Shown here in pieces: positions 19,303-26,972 of a DNA stretch of 47,500 nucleotides. The translations under genes were made by a program, and so were the position numbers. The stretch covers positions 1 to 47,500 of the forward strand of contig JAGVQJ010000020.1 of assembly GCA_020051775.1 (NCBI GenBank). Direction: 5' to 3'. Source of the DNA: Calditrichota bacterium. Its GTDB lineage: Bacteria > Electryoneota > B3-LCP. Under the pieces are notes generated by a model. The model was not told the DNA's origin, searched no databases, and saw only the letters and a list, made by a program, of their open reading frames with translations. Position 1 is the first letter of the stretch. Every line of letters begins with the position of its first letter.

Positions 19303-20405
19303 GAGCGCCTCAAGACAATGCCCGCGTGTTCATAGTGGCGGTACAATTCGTCCATAACACGATCCAAACTGTGGCGGTCAATCACCCACTGGCGGCTTTG
19401 GTTCGCCTTGGCGCGGCGATAGGGAACGTTTTCGATTAGTTCGATCAGGTTTGATCTAAGGGAAGTCTCATCCACATTGATGAAAGGATGTCCGGCGAAA
19501 AACTTCTCGCATGCGGCATTCATGCGCGTGCAGGTCGGGATGCCCATGGCCAGAGTTTCCAACGAATTGACTCCGTACCCCCAGCCACCCCGATCGGCGA
19601 TCTGGTCAATGGCAATATCCCAATTCGCTTTACGACGCAAAGCTTCAGTATTTGGTAGACCCTCTACCAGATCCAATTTAACGGTATGGGTCTTCTCCAG
19701 CTCTTTCACGATGGCGATGATGGTATCGGTTCCTTTGAAATGACGGGCTGAAAGAGCACGACAGGCATGGCCGATCACCAAAGGTGAATTTTCCGTGGTT
19801 CGCACAGTGAAATTTTCGACCTGAAAAGGCAAGTGCAGGTAATGGAGGTGGGGATGCCGCGACAGCAGATCGAGTTCGCTGGTGAGGTTCAATTGTGAGA
19901 TCTCATCCACAACGGGGATGACGCCGCGATTGCGTAAATCCGTGCCGTGATAAAAACAGGCTACCGCCGCTCCCCGAGCCTTCATGCGACGGATGAACCG
20001 CGCATCACGATAAAAGTCCAACCCTTGGTCCAGATGGTAGAGATCGAATTGATCCAAACCATGATGGCGGATGGCTCTTTGGATTTTACCTGAAAGCAAC
20101 AGATCGCGCATTTGGAAAAAGAGGGCTTCGGCGGCAGTATCGGGTCGCCAGTAGGGAGGATAACCTGGGCGGATTGCCTGCCCCAGTTTTTGGGGGGAGT
20201 GTCGGTAGAAGAATCGTTTAAGCGTGCGGATTAGAGAGGAATCGGGCATTAGCCCCAGGTTCAAGCAGAGGTCTTCGGGATAGCCATACGCAGATGGGAA
20301 AAAGGTTACATAGCGACAATCATGGCCGCGCGCCCGATGACCGCGCTGGAATAAGGCCAATGTTCCCGAAACGTGCTCGGGACTGATATAGAGGATGCGG
20401 GCCAT
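19299..20405 (-). CDS. Divergent GT-B glycosyltransferase-like protein
   Basis: A 368-residue protein with a GT-B layout: N-terminal MARILYISPEHVSGTLALFQ, a central YHGTDLRNRG, and a C-terminal donor-like domain (VIGHACRALSARHFKGTDTI, ADRGGWGYGVNSLETLAMGIPT, HPFINV). The second-domain motif GYGVNSLETLAMG is where family 4 enzymes carry E-x7-E, but only the second Glu is clear here. It may therefore be a distant relative with altered catalysis. It is the first of three coupled glycosyltransferase genes, 43 nt after the outer-membrane barrel gene. Confidence 0.75.
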   Translation of the reverse strand: MARILYISPEHVSGTLALFQRGHRARGHDCRYVTFFPSAYGYPEDLCLNLGLMPDSSLIRTLKRFFYRHSPQKLGQAIRPGYPPYWRPDTAAEALFFQMRDLLLSGKIQRAIRHHGLDQFDLYHLDQGLDFYRDARFIRRMKARGAAVACFYHGTDLRNRGVIPVVDEISQLNLTSELDLLSRHPHLHYLHLPFQVENFTVRTTENSPLVIGHACRALSARHFKGTDTIIAIVKELEKTHTVKLDLVEGLPNTEALRRKANWDIAIDQIADRGGWGYGVNSLETLAMGIPTCTRMNAACEKFFAGHPFINVDETSLRSNLIELIENVPYRRAKANQSRQWVIDRHSLDRVMDELYRHYEHAGIVLRRS

Positions 20406-20448
20406 TTATCCTGTCATGGCCTCCGGCCGGGGGGAAAAAATTTAGAGG

Positions 20449-21528
20449 TTAAAATACCTGGTAAATGAAGGTGAATTCAATTACCCGGTTGTCGTAGTTC
20501 TTGATCGCGGGAACCGTGGGATTCGGCGACCGGGTGCGGCGCAGGTCGTAGGTGAAACTGAGTTGCATTTCGAAATCAGATGTGGGTGCTACCGTCAGCG
20601 ATGGTGCGATAACGTCCCGGCGATCCCTTCGTAATGAGTGGAACGGGTCTTGAACGGCTGACGATTCGCTTTGGTAATAGCGATAGTGGCGCCTCATATC
20701 CAGCGTCGCTTTCCAATAAATATCCTTCCAGATACGGGGAAGTTGATAGCCCAAATTGAGGGAATATTGATCTTCATCATAAGATCCATTCCCGTACTGA
20801 GTATCGAAGTTTGGATCTATGACCATGAGGTCCGATCCTTGTTGGAATCCGACATTGTCGGCATTCTTGAACGTGTAGCCGATGGAGGCATCCAGGAACG
20901 GGAGACCGAGGTAAGTCACAGTGGCGCCCAGGAAGTCGGCCTGAACATCGAATTCGGTAAAGTATGGATTGTAATAATTATATTCCCGGCCACCCTCCAG
21001 TTCCATTTCAAATGGACGGCGATTCAGGCGCAAACTCAGAGCGAGTCGTGATAAATTAAAGTCCGCACCCCGATCCCCTTGAGTATCCTTATCGTAGTAG
21101 ACGCGCAGAAAATAATTGGGTAGATAGATGTACTTTAGGGTGAGATAAGCCATATTGCGGTAGGAAAATCGCGCTTGCAGATTATGCGACTGCTGATTCT
21201 TGACTGGATTCACGGCATAAAGCGTCAGTTTGCCGGAATAGTAAGGCCGAAAGCTGAAACGGCGACCCAAGCTGAAAGTCTTGTAAAGGCGCAGGCCCAC
21301 GCTGTTGGTCCAATCATCAGCAGTTGTGTTGGGGGGGAGATAGTTTTCCTGGTTATTGCGGAAACTGGCTAAGTCGCGGCAGGAGTACTTCAGGATGTTA
21401 TCATCATAACCGGTGGAATACACCAATTTGACGGTTAACGGGGGTTTTTTCTTGACGGCAGCCCACCCCGAAGAGGCGCATAAGATCATGGCCAGGGCGG
21501 CTATCAGGATAGTCTGAAGTCGAGTCAT
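20449..21528 (-). CDS. Predicted outer-membrane beta-barrel protein
   Basis: A 359-residue protein with no family I can name. A signal peptide covers residues 1-23 (MTRLQTILIAALAMILCASS, then GWA). The mature part alternates polar and aromatic residues in many short strands (LTLKYIYLPNYFLRVYY, LDASIGYTFKNA, DQYSLNLGYQLPRI, MQLSFTYDL). It ends FTFIYQVF, with the terminal Phe expected of BAM-assembled barrels. It lies in the polyglutamate operon, 8 nt after the repeat protein, which suggests a role in passing or anchoring the polymer at the outer membrane. Barrel topology is a reading of the pattern, not a calculation. Confidence 0.72.
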   Translation of the reverse strand: MTRLQTILIAALAMILCASSGWAAVKKKPPLTVKLVYSTGYDDNILKYSCRDLASFRNNQENYLPPNTTADDWTNSVGLRLYKTFSLGRRFSFRPYYSGKLTLYAVNPVKNQQSHNLQARFSYRNMAYLTLKYIYLPNYFLRVYYDKDTQGDRGADFNLSRLALSLRLNRRPFEMELEGGREYNYYNPYFTEFDVQADFLGATVTYLGLPFLDASIGYTFKNADNVGFQQGSDLMVIDPNFDTQYGNGSYDEDQYSLNLGYQLPRIWKDIYWKATLDMRRHYRYYQSESSAVQDPFHSLRRDRRDVIAPSLTVAPTSDFEMQLSFTYDLRRTRSPNPTVPAIKNYDNRVIEFTFIYQVF

Positions 21529-21536
21529 TCCGCGCC

Positions 21537-22469
21537 TTAAAGATTGTTGACCAGATCCTTGCGAGGGATAGAGAAACGCATCAGAATACTGAAGTTGTTG
21601 TCTAACACTTCAAAGGTGAAGTCATGTTTTCCACGGGGCACTTCTACAAAGAGCCGCGCGGCGCGACCGGCGATTTTGTCGCTTTTGTCTTTGTATTCGG
21701 CAGCCTGAGAAGGACCTGAATGCAGCGAGATGATCTTCTTCTCTATGCCATTCTCCAGCACTCGCACCCGGAAGCGTTGATCAGTGGTCATGCTTGCATC
21801 GAATTCCAACCGGCATAAGGCTTCCAGCGTCGTCGGGCCGATGACGCTGACGGTCAGAGAATCTTTCGGGCCAATGCGATAATAGACGGTTTCCTGTTCA
21901 TTGATGATTAAGGACACCGAATTGGTGCTGCGCGCCGGCTGGAAAACCACGCTCCCGCCCAATTCCGCGACGTCGGAAATGGGGCCGTAAAAACGTAGGA
22001 ATATGCGTTCCGCAGCGCCTTTGGCGAGCGTGAATTTATAGGTGTGTTTACCCTCGGGTATTTTCAGGTAAACATTGCGTCCGTTGCCCAAATGAACTTC
22101 CGGTTTGAGCGAAAGCACTACACCGCCGGTGGCTGACACGACGTGCTGGAAGTCGCCCTTATGCCCCTCGTCGCTCTCGTAGGAATATTCATATCTCTTC
22201 TCCCCCTTGGTGTTCGTACCGAATTCCAAGCGTGAGAGCACTCGCAGAGTCGTCGGCCCCTGCACGATGATCTCGATGGTTTGACCCTTTTCCAAGGGGT
22301 AATACAGCAGTGGTTTATCCTTGATCAGGACGCTTTGACCCTGCGGTGCTTTTATCGGTCTCATGCTGACCCAGGATTGATCCTTTTGCGCTAAGGCCTG
22401 TTGCAGACCAAGAATGATCCAGAGCGCTAATGCCCAGCGGGCGGTGCGTGCCATCGTCATAATGTTCAA
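21537..22469 (-). CDS. Exported two-repeat protein of the polyglutamate locus
   Basis: A 310-residue protein of unknown family. The N-terminus (residues 1-27) is a signal peptide ending ALA before QKDQSW. The mature protein is an internal duplication of a beta-rich domain with a period of 140 residues. GPTTLRVLSRLEF at 71-83 matches GPTTLEALCRLEF at 211-223, and NVYLKIPEGKHTYKFTL at 132-148 matches RLFVEVPRGKHDFTFEV at 272-288. Each repeat ends in a hydrophobic strand (IFLRFYGP, ILMRFSIP). There is no lipobox. It lies between pgsW and the barrel gene, so it is likely a periplasmic partner. Confidence 0.72.
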   Translation of the reverse strand: MNIMTMARTARWALALWIILGLQQALAQKDQSWVSMRPIKAPQGQSVLIKDKPLLYYPLEKGQTIEIIVQGPTTLRVLSRLEFGTNTKGEKRYEYSYESDEGHKGDFQHVVSATGGVVLSLKPEVHLGNGRNVYLKIPEGKHTYKFTLAKGAAERIFLRFYGPISDVAELGGSVVFQPARSTNSVSLIINEQETVYYRIGPKDSLTVSVIGPTTLEALCRLEFDASMTTDQRFRVRVLENGIEKKIISLHSGPSQAAEYKDKSDKIAGRAARLFVEVPRGKHDFTFEVLDNNFSILMRFSIPRKDLVNNL

Positions 22470-22538
22470 CCAAGTTAAGCTGTAGCGTTCAAAGGCAGGT
22501 CGAGTTAATGAGCCAGACCTGACACGAGGACTAAAGAA

Positions 22539-23657
22539 TTACATCAGAGTATCGGGATCCACCCCGTTTTCCTTGAGCTTAAATTTATCTCGATCCAGCG
22601 CCACTACGATGAGAAGTGCGCCGAATAGAATCACTGTTGAAATGGTCGCGACAACCATATTGTACCGTGTCGTGGTGAAGATCAGGCCGGATCCCACCGG
22701 CGGTTGTGGTACGGGCGCCTTGGGCAGACCGTACTGTTGAGCGATCCGATCCACATCCAGAAGGTGGATGATCGGTGTGCCCTGTTCCCAGTATTCGTGG
22801 ATCAAGCCTCGCGCCGGGTAGTTGCGCACCACGTATTCCAGGTTTAGACCCGCCGGGATCAATGCGCCTGATTCCGAAGATCCCAGCACCGCCACGCCGC
22901 CACCCACATTAATAAAGGCGCCGTAACTCTTTCCCTCGGAATATCGCGCGTAGATTTCGCGGCGCTGGGCGATATTTTCAGGCAGGGAACGGCCAGTAAT
23001 TAGAGGCACGGAATTGCGGCTGGCGGCGGTTTCGATGAGCCGGCGGCCAGCGCGGGATAGCGAGCGGCCGATATCGTCACCGCCACCGATGGACGCGGCC
23101 AAGCTGGTATGACGGATCACGCCTTGTCGAAACAACAGATTCTCGATGTCCAGATAAGTGAAGTCAGGTTCGTTGGCGCCCCAGGTGGAGGATCCGATGG
23201 AAGTAATGATAATTGGTTCGGCGCCCAGCGTTTCGCAGGCGATAATCACCGCCAGGTTTAAGGCCGGGAACGATCCCGTGAAGGCGACGGAAACTTTATC
23301 GCCGGATTTCACCCCGGCATCAAGAAGCAGTTGCAGAACCACAGCCGCAAAATTGGGATTTATAGTAGTTAATTTGGCCTGCAAGTTTCCTTGATCCGTG
23401 GTGATCAAGCTGTACTGAACCCCGATCAATGCGCTTTGATTGGGATCGTTTACTTCGTCTAAGGACCAACCGGATCGCAGCCGATAATAACGCAGACTAT
23501 CCAACGCCTCTTCCAGGGTATGGGCAGCCTGCAATTTCAGATTGTAATGAGGTTGAGGCACCAGCACGCGGCTGTTATCCGACCAATAAAACAATCCAGC
23601 GGCCAGAACCATGAGAACCGCCAGCGTACGCCGGGATTTTATGGAGGGTCTATACAT
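22539..23657 (-). CDS. pgsW: Poly-gamma-glutamate system protein PgsW-like
   Basis: A 372-residue inner-membrane protein of the family found with PgsB and PgsC homologues in diderms. One membrane segment lies near the N-terminus (about residues 10-28, LAVLMVLAAGLFYW) and one near the C-terminus (MVVATISTVILFGALLIVV). Between is a large, presumably periplasmic, domain with glycine-rich stretches (FTGSFPALNLAVII, GGGDDIGRSLSRAGRRL, FINVGGGVAVLG). The ATG at 23657 overlaps the pgsC stop by 8 nt, which decides the start. Its function is unknown; it may replace PgsA/CapA, which is absent here. Recognition rests on sequence character and context. Confidence 0.8.
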   Translation of the reverse strand: MYRPSIKSRRTLAVLMVLAAGLFYWSDNSRVLVPQPHYNLKLQAAHTLEEALDSLRYYRLRSGWSLDEVNDPNQSALIGVQYSLITTDQGNLQAKLTTINPNFAAVVLQLLLDAGVKSGDKVSVAFTGSFPALNLAVIIACETLGAEPIIITSIGSSTWGANEPDFTYLDIENLLFRQGVIRHTSLAASIGGGDDIGRSLSRAGRRLIETAASRNSVPLITGRSLPENIAQRREIYARYSEGKSYGAFINVGGGVAVLGSSESGALIPAGLNLEYVVRNYPARGLIHEYWEQGTPIIHLLDVDRIAQQYGLPKAPVPQPPVGSGLIFTTTRYNMVVATISTVILFGALLIVVALDRDKFKLKENGVDPDTLM

Positions 23658-24105
23658 TGGCGATGATCTCCCCACCCGTGATAATCATGAGCAGCAACCG
23701 AACGGCGCACGCAGCGATTAATACCCCGGCGATGGTTCGGAAATACCCCTGCCTTTCCATCCAGTTGGCGATTAGTCCGGGAATGATGTAACCGATGGCT
23801 TGCAGTCGGATGTCCACTTCCAGGAAGTGATGCAGAACTAACTGCCGGGAAGCATAACCCAGGATGAAACCGATCAGGATGGCCATGACCATGCGCCGCC
23901 GCCCGAAAATAAACATGAATTGCGAGGCTCCACGCAAGGCCAGGAAGGTCAGACTTGCCACAATTAAAGTGCCCAGCAACTGGTAGTAGTCATTCATCTG
24001 TAAGGCGATGTATCCGGGTACTACAATTCCTCCGGCTGCCACCCCGAAGAATTCGGTGAAGAGCAAGCTGAAGACGACTCCCAAGCCGACGGCGATTTCA
24101 ACCAC
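23650..24105 (-). CDS. pgsC: Poly-gamma-glutamate synthesis protein PgsC
   Basis: Small integral membrane protein that works with PgsB in amide ligase/polymerase activity and export of gamma-linked glutamate. The start is a GTG at 24105 (VVEIAVGLGVVFSLLFTEFF), preceded by AAGGAG at a good distance and overlapping the pgsB stop by 8 nt. This gives 151 residues, close to Bacillus PgsC (149). An upstream in-frame extension inside pgsB is not used. Four or five hydrophobic segments are visible, with the conserved-looking GVAAGGIVVPGYIAL and YIIPGLIANWMERQG. Overlaps on both sides show tight coupling. Confidence 0.88.
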   Translation of the reverse strand: MVEIAVGLGVVFSLLFTEFFGVAAGGIVVPGYIALQMNDYYQLLGTLIVASLTFLALRGASQFMFIFGRRRMVMAILIGFILGYASRQLVLHHFLEVDIRLQAIGYIIPGLIANWMERQGYFRTIAGVLIAACAVRLLLMIITGGEIIANV

Positions 24106-25282
24106 TGATTTTCTCCTTCTGCTTGCCTTGGTCACGGAAATGATAGGCAACGCCCAGGCCGCCGGCACCCATATTCCCCATAGCCAGAACGATGCCCTGC
24201 TGTGATACCAGTTCAAAGATCTTGTGATAAATCGTTTCTTGGGTGGTCAATCCCAGTTCGACTACCTTTCGCGGATCAATATTATAACGATGATAATACT
24301 GCGATAGCATTTTGGTCTTCTCTCCGATGGAGATGAAGAAATCATATTTGATATTGTTGCCCACCATCTCAAGAAGTTGGAGTGATCGGTCAAAGCGGTC
24401 GGCGCGGGTGTTCAACATGATCAACACGCTGCCGGGGTCGGGATAGATGGCCAGCACCTTCTCCCAGATGGTCAGGGTGGATTCGGGGTCGTTGGCGGCC
24501 AAGGCATTAATAAAACGCACGTTTTTGCCTTCATGCTGGGCGGTGTAAAGCCGCAGCGCTCCGGGATCGGGATGACAGGCGTGCATGCTGGCTAACGCCT
24601 TTGCCGTCGGGATGTTCAGATGCTTGGCGATGCCTAAAGCAATCGCCACATTCTCGCGATGTTCCAAATGGTCGAAGTGGAGCATGGCCTCTTCCGGCAC
24701 GTCTTCCGGATTGACCTGGATGAGTTGAACACCGCGTTTATCCGCCTCTGCTTTCATCAAAGAGAACATCTTCCGTTCAGCGGTGAAAACCACGCCTTTA
24801 TCAGGCAAGGTGTTCAGCAGGGATCGTGTGATATTCTCCAGAGATGGTCCCATTTCACGCAAATGATCGGGCCGGCAATTGGTAATGACGCCGATACTGG
24901 CCTTGATCATGCGGTGTTCGCATATCCATTGGTATTCCGGGAACACCGCCATGCATTCCATGACCATGGCGTCGGGCTTGCGCCGGGCCATATAGCGCAA
25001 GATCTTGGTCTGCTCGATGATGTTGGCGCCGTGAGGTCGCAATATAGGAACTTCCAGGCCTTTGTCATCAATGATGCGAGGGAGAGTGCCGGTGACTTTA
25101 GCGAAGGTCTTATAGCCTCCCGCGCGCAGGGTGGCGGCAATCAGGCGGGTTACGGAGGATTTACCCCGCGTGCCGTTGATGTGGACTCGAATGGGGATGG
25201 AACGCAGGTTATGCTGGTGTGAGCGAAACTCGAGCGCGCCCAAAACCAGGAATATAAGAGTTAAAAAGAGAATAACGATCAT
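24098..25282 (-). CDS. pgsB: Poly-gamma-glutamate synthase PgsB
   Basis: ATP-dependent amide ligase of the Mur-ligase-like fold that forms gamma-peptide bonds between glutamates on the inner face of the membrane. Residues 1-17 form a membrane anchor (MIVILFLTLIFLVLGALEF). The ATP loop is HINGTRGKSSVTR at 34-46. Further Mur-like segments are VITNCRPDHLREMG, FDHLEHRENVAIALGIAKHL and MLNTRADRFDRS. The 394-residue length equals that of Bacillus PgsB (393). It is the first gene of the eight-gene operon. A leader of up to 190 nt lies upstream, in which I could not identify a convincing promoter. The polymer could be of another amino acid, but glutamate is the family's known substrate. Confidence 0.92.
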   Translation of the reverse strand: MIVILFLTLIFLVLGALEFRSHQHNLRSIPIRVHINGTRGKSSVTRLIAATLRAGGYKTFAKVTGTLPRIIDDKGLEVPILRPHGANIIEQTKILRYMARRKPDAMVMECMAVFPEYQWICEHRMIKASIGVITNCRPDHLREMGPSLENITRSLLNTLPDKGVVFTAERKMFSLMKAEADKRGVQLIQVNPEDVPEEAMLHFDHLEHRENVAIALGIAKHLNIPTAKALASMHACHPDPGALRLYTAQHEGKNVRFINALAANDPESTLTIWEKVLAIYPDPGSVLIMLNTRADRFDRSLQLLEMVGNNIKYDFFISIGEKTKMLSQYYHRYNIDPRKVVELGLTTQETIYHKIFELVSQQGIVLAMGNMGAGGLGVAYHFRDQGKQKEKISG

Positions 25283-25474
25283 CTACACAGTACCAGCATG
25301 ACTTAGATCCCCGCAAGCAAGCTCTGCACCTTAGAGTGCACTAATTACACGATCATGTGTATTATCGCCATTATTTACAAACGGATATGAATCGTAGAAT
25401 GTGTGCAATAAAAAGGAAAGCAAATTGCGTACCGGCGAGGAATCACCTATTTGAGTTAGCATGAGGATTCTTCC

Positions 25475-26422
25475 TCAGGCGGTGGAAGACAGATGGGTTT
25501 CGGCTTTCACATCCAGGGCGTTCAATAAAGCTTCGCGAGCCACCTCGCGTTGACTGTCATCCGGCGGTCTGGTGGTCAGCCGCTGCAAGGCCAAGCCTGG
25601 CGCGATCAGCAACTGAAAGGCGGCGCTGTCGCTAAAACGATCTGATACTCGCAGGACTTCATAGGATAGCCCGGCGATGAGCGGTAGAAAAGGGAGATGC
25701 ACAACCAGTCGGATGAGTGCATTGGGGTATGCACCCCACCAAGCGGTCACGGCCGTATCAAAGACAATAAAACCTGCCATCACCAGCAATGCCACGATGA
25801 GTAAAAAACTGGTCCCGCAGCGGGGGTGAAAGCGAGATTGTCTGCGCATACTCTCAGGACTTAACTCTTCGCCTTTTTCATAACTGAAAATGGATTGGTG
25901 TTCGGCGCCGTGGTATTGAAACAGGCGGCGCACATCCTTGAGTTGCGAGATGATCCACAAGTAAACCAGGAAAAAAACGATGCGCGTGGATCCTGCGACC
26001 AGGTGGAAGAGAGGTTGTTGTCGGTCGGTCTTCAGCAAAGTGGCAATCTCATAAGGAACCAGCATAAAGAGTCCCACCGCCAACACCACGGCCACCACCA
26101 ATGAGGCCGTCAATCCGAGCGAATCGCGCCGCTTCTGTTTCTTTGATCGCTCCTGTTGTTCTTGCGCCAAAGCCACCTCCGCCGACCAGTTGAGCGTGCG
26201 GATGCCCAACACGAGCGCCTCGGCCAGCGAAACCGCGCCTCGAACGATCGGCAATCCCAGTAGTTTGTGGCGCCTGGCCCAAGCCTTGGATTCCCAGGTT
26301 TTGCAGGTGGTTTCCCCGCTGGGTAAGCGCACTACCGCGCTGATGCGTTCAGGGGAACGCATCATGACACCTTCGATGATGGCTTGTCCGCCGATGCGAG
26401 GGGAATCTTTGCCGGATGGCAT
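25475..26422 (-). CDS. DUF1385 family membrane protein
   Basis: A 315-residue protein of the DUF1385 family (YqhQ-like), of unknown function. The N-terminal hallmark GGQAIIEGVMMRSPE is at residues 11-25. Membrane segments follow at about 105-127 (LGLTASLVVAVVLAVGLFMLV), 143-160, 203-225 (SFLLIVALLVMAGFIVFDTA) and 235-255. Between them is the conserved FQYHGAEHQSIFSYEKGE and RFHPRCGTSF. It follows rpmE by 9 nt, the order common in Gram-positives and Thermotogae (rpmE, DUF1385, prfA); prfA is not next here. A small hairpin (25462-25477) overlaps its stop codon. Confidence 0.9.
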   Translation of the reverse strand: MPSGKDSPRIGGQAIIEGVMMRSPERISAVVRLPSGETTCKTWESKAWARRHKLLGLPIVRGAVSLAEALVLGIRTLNWSAEVALAQEQQERSKKQKRRDSLGLTASLVVAVVLAVGLFMLVPYEIATLLKTDRQQPLFHLVAGSTRIVFFLVYLWIISQLKDVRRLFQYHGAEHQSIFSYEKGEELSPESMRRQSRFHPRCGTSFLLIVALLVMAGFIVFDTAVTAWWGAYPNALIRLVVHLPFLPLIAGLSYEVLRVSDRFSDSAAFQLLIAPGLALQRLTTRPPDDSQREVAREALLNALDVKAETHLSSTA

Positions 26423-26431
26423 CGAATCGCC

Positions 26432-26668
26432 CTACTCTGCCTGTTCGCCAGTGGCCGGTTCAGCGGTTTTCCCGAGCTTGTACTTCTTCATGAATTTATC
26501 CACACGACCGGCGGTATCTATCAGCTTTTGGCGGCCGGTGAAGAAGGGGTGGCAGTTCGAGCAGATGTCCACGCGCAGATCCCCGACGGTGGAGCGAGTT
26601 TGAAATTCATTGCCGCATGCACAGTGGACAGTTGCCATGACGTAGCGCGGATGGAGGTCTTTCTTCAC
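26432..26668 (-). CDS. rpmE: 50S ribosomal protein L31 (zinc-binding form)
   Basis: Large-subunit protein L31. The four zinc ligands of the C+ form are present: HCACGNEF (two Cys) and [11 protein letters not shown] (two Cys). The core KKDLHPRYV and the end FMKKYKLGK are standard. The start codon is GTG at 26668, preceded by GGGAG. The 78-residue chain has a short Glu/Ala-rich tail. It opens the rpmE-DUF1385 unit from the likely promoter at 26701-26729. The zinc form implies no special low-zinc regulation. Confidence 0.95.
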   Translation of the reverse strand: MKKDLHPRYVMATVHCACGNEFQTRSTVGDLRVDICSNCHPFFTGRQKLIDTAGRVDKFMKKYKLGKTAEPATGEQAE

Positions 26669-26700
26669 GATTTCGTTCTCCCAAGTTGATACAATCTACT

Positions 26701-26729
26701 AATATAAAAAAAAATATTCCCGCATACAA
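26701..26729 (-). promoter_or_regulatory. Candidate rpmE promoter
   Basis: On the minus strand, TTGTAT (26729-26724), 17 bp and TATATT (26706-26701), with a T-rich spacer. The -10 is good and the -35 is weak. Transcription would start about 25 bp before the GTG start. Confidence 0.5.
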
Positions 26730-26821
26730 GGGATTTTCCCATTCCTTCAACATTGCCGGCTACCGTCGGGTTCCTGATGATCCAGCGCACGTCAACATTT
26801 ACGCTGAGGCTGTTTTCTCCC

Positions 26822-26850
26822 TTGCTTTTTACGCTGAACCGTATTATATT
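26822..26850 (+). promoter_or_regulatory. Candidate promoter for the secreted protein at 26973
   Basis: TTGCTT at 26822-26827 and TATATT at 26845-26850 are 17 bp apart. The -10 overlaps the left arm of the inverted repeat at 26839-26903, so one of the two readings may be coincidental. Confidence 0.4.
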
Positions 26851-26903
26851 GTAGTGATCAATAATGCAGGCATCCCCGCCTGCTGGAGAAAATCATAATA
26901 CGG
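26839..26903. repeat. Nested inverted repeat
   Basis: CCGTATTAT at 26839-26847 is perfectly complementary to ATAATACGG at 26895-26903. Inside is a second perfect hairpin, GCAGGC (26866-26871) and GCCTGC (26878-26883), with a 6-nt loop. It could be a folded 5' leader or a degenerate dispersed palindromic element. Confidence 0.6.
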
Positions 26904-26972
26904 AAAAACAGGTTCGCCGCGCGGGGCCCCCTGCGGGGAAGTCCTGTTCTACCATAACCTGAGGGAGGCGGT

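Larger units (their letters stand above)
26669..26972. other. Divergent intergenic region
   Basis: 304 bp between rpmE (minus) and a secreted-protein gene (plus). It holds a probable rpmE promoter, a candidate + strand promoter, and a nested inverted repeat at 26839-26903. A GC-rich palindromic core (GGGGCCCC at 26923-26930) also lies in it. I see no coding potential. Confidence 0.6.

Noticed and set aside
24659-25222. 187-codon plus-strand frame antisense to pgsB
   Set aside because: No promoter, ribosome-binding site or domain; pgsB motifs are clear on the other strand.
25283-25474. Promoter or riboswitch before pgsB
   Set aside because: I found only partial hexamers at poor spacing and short 5-bp hairpins; nothing strong enough to list.
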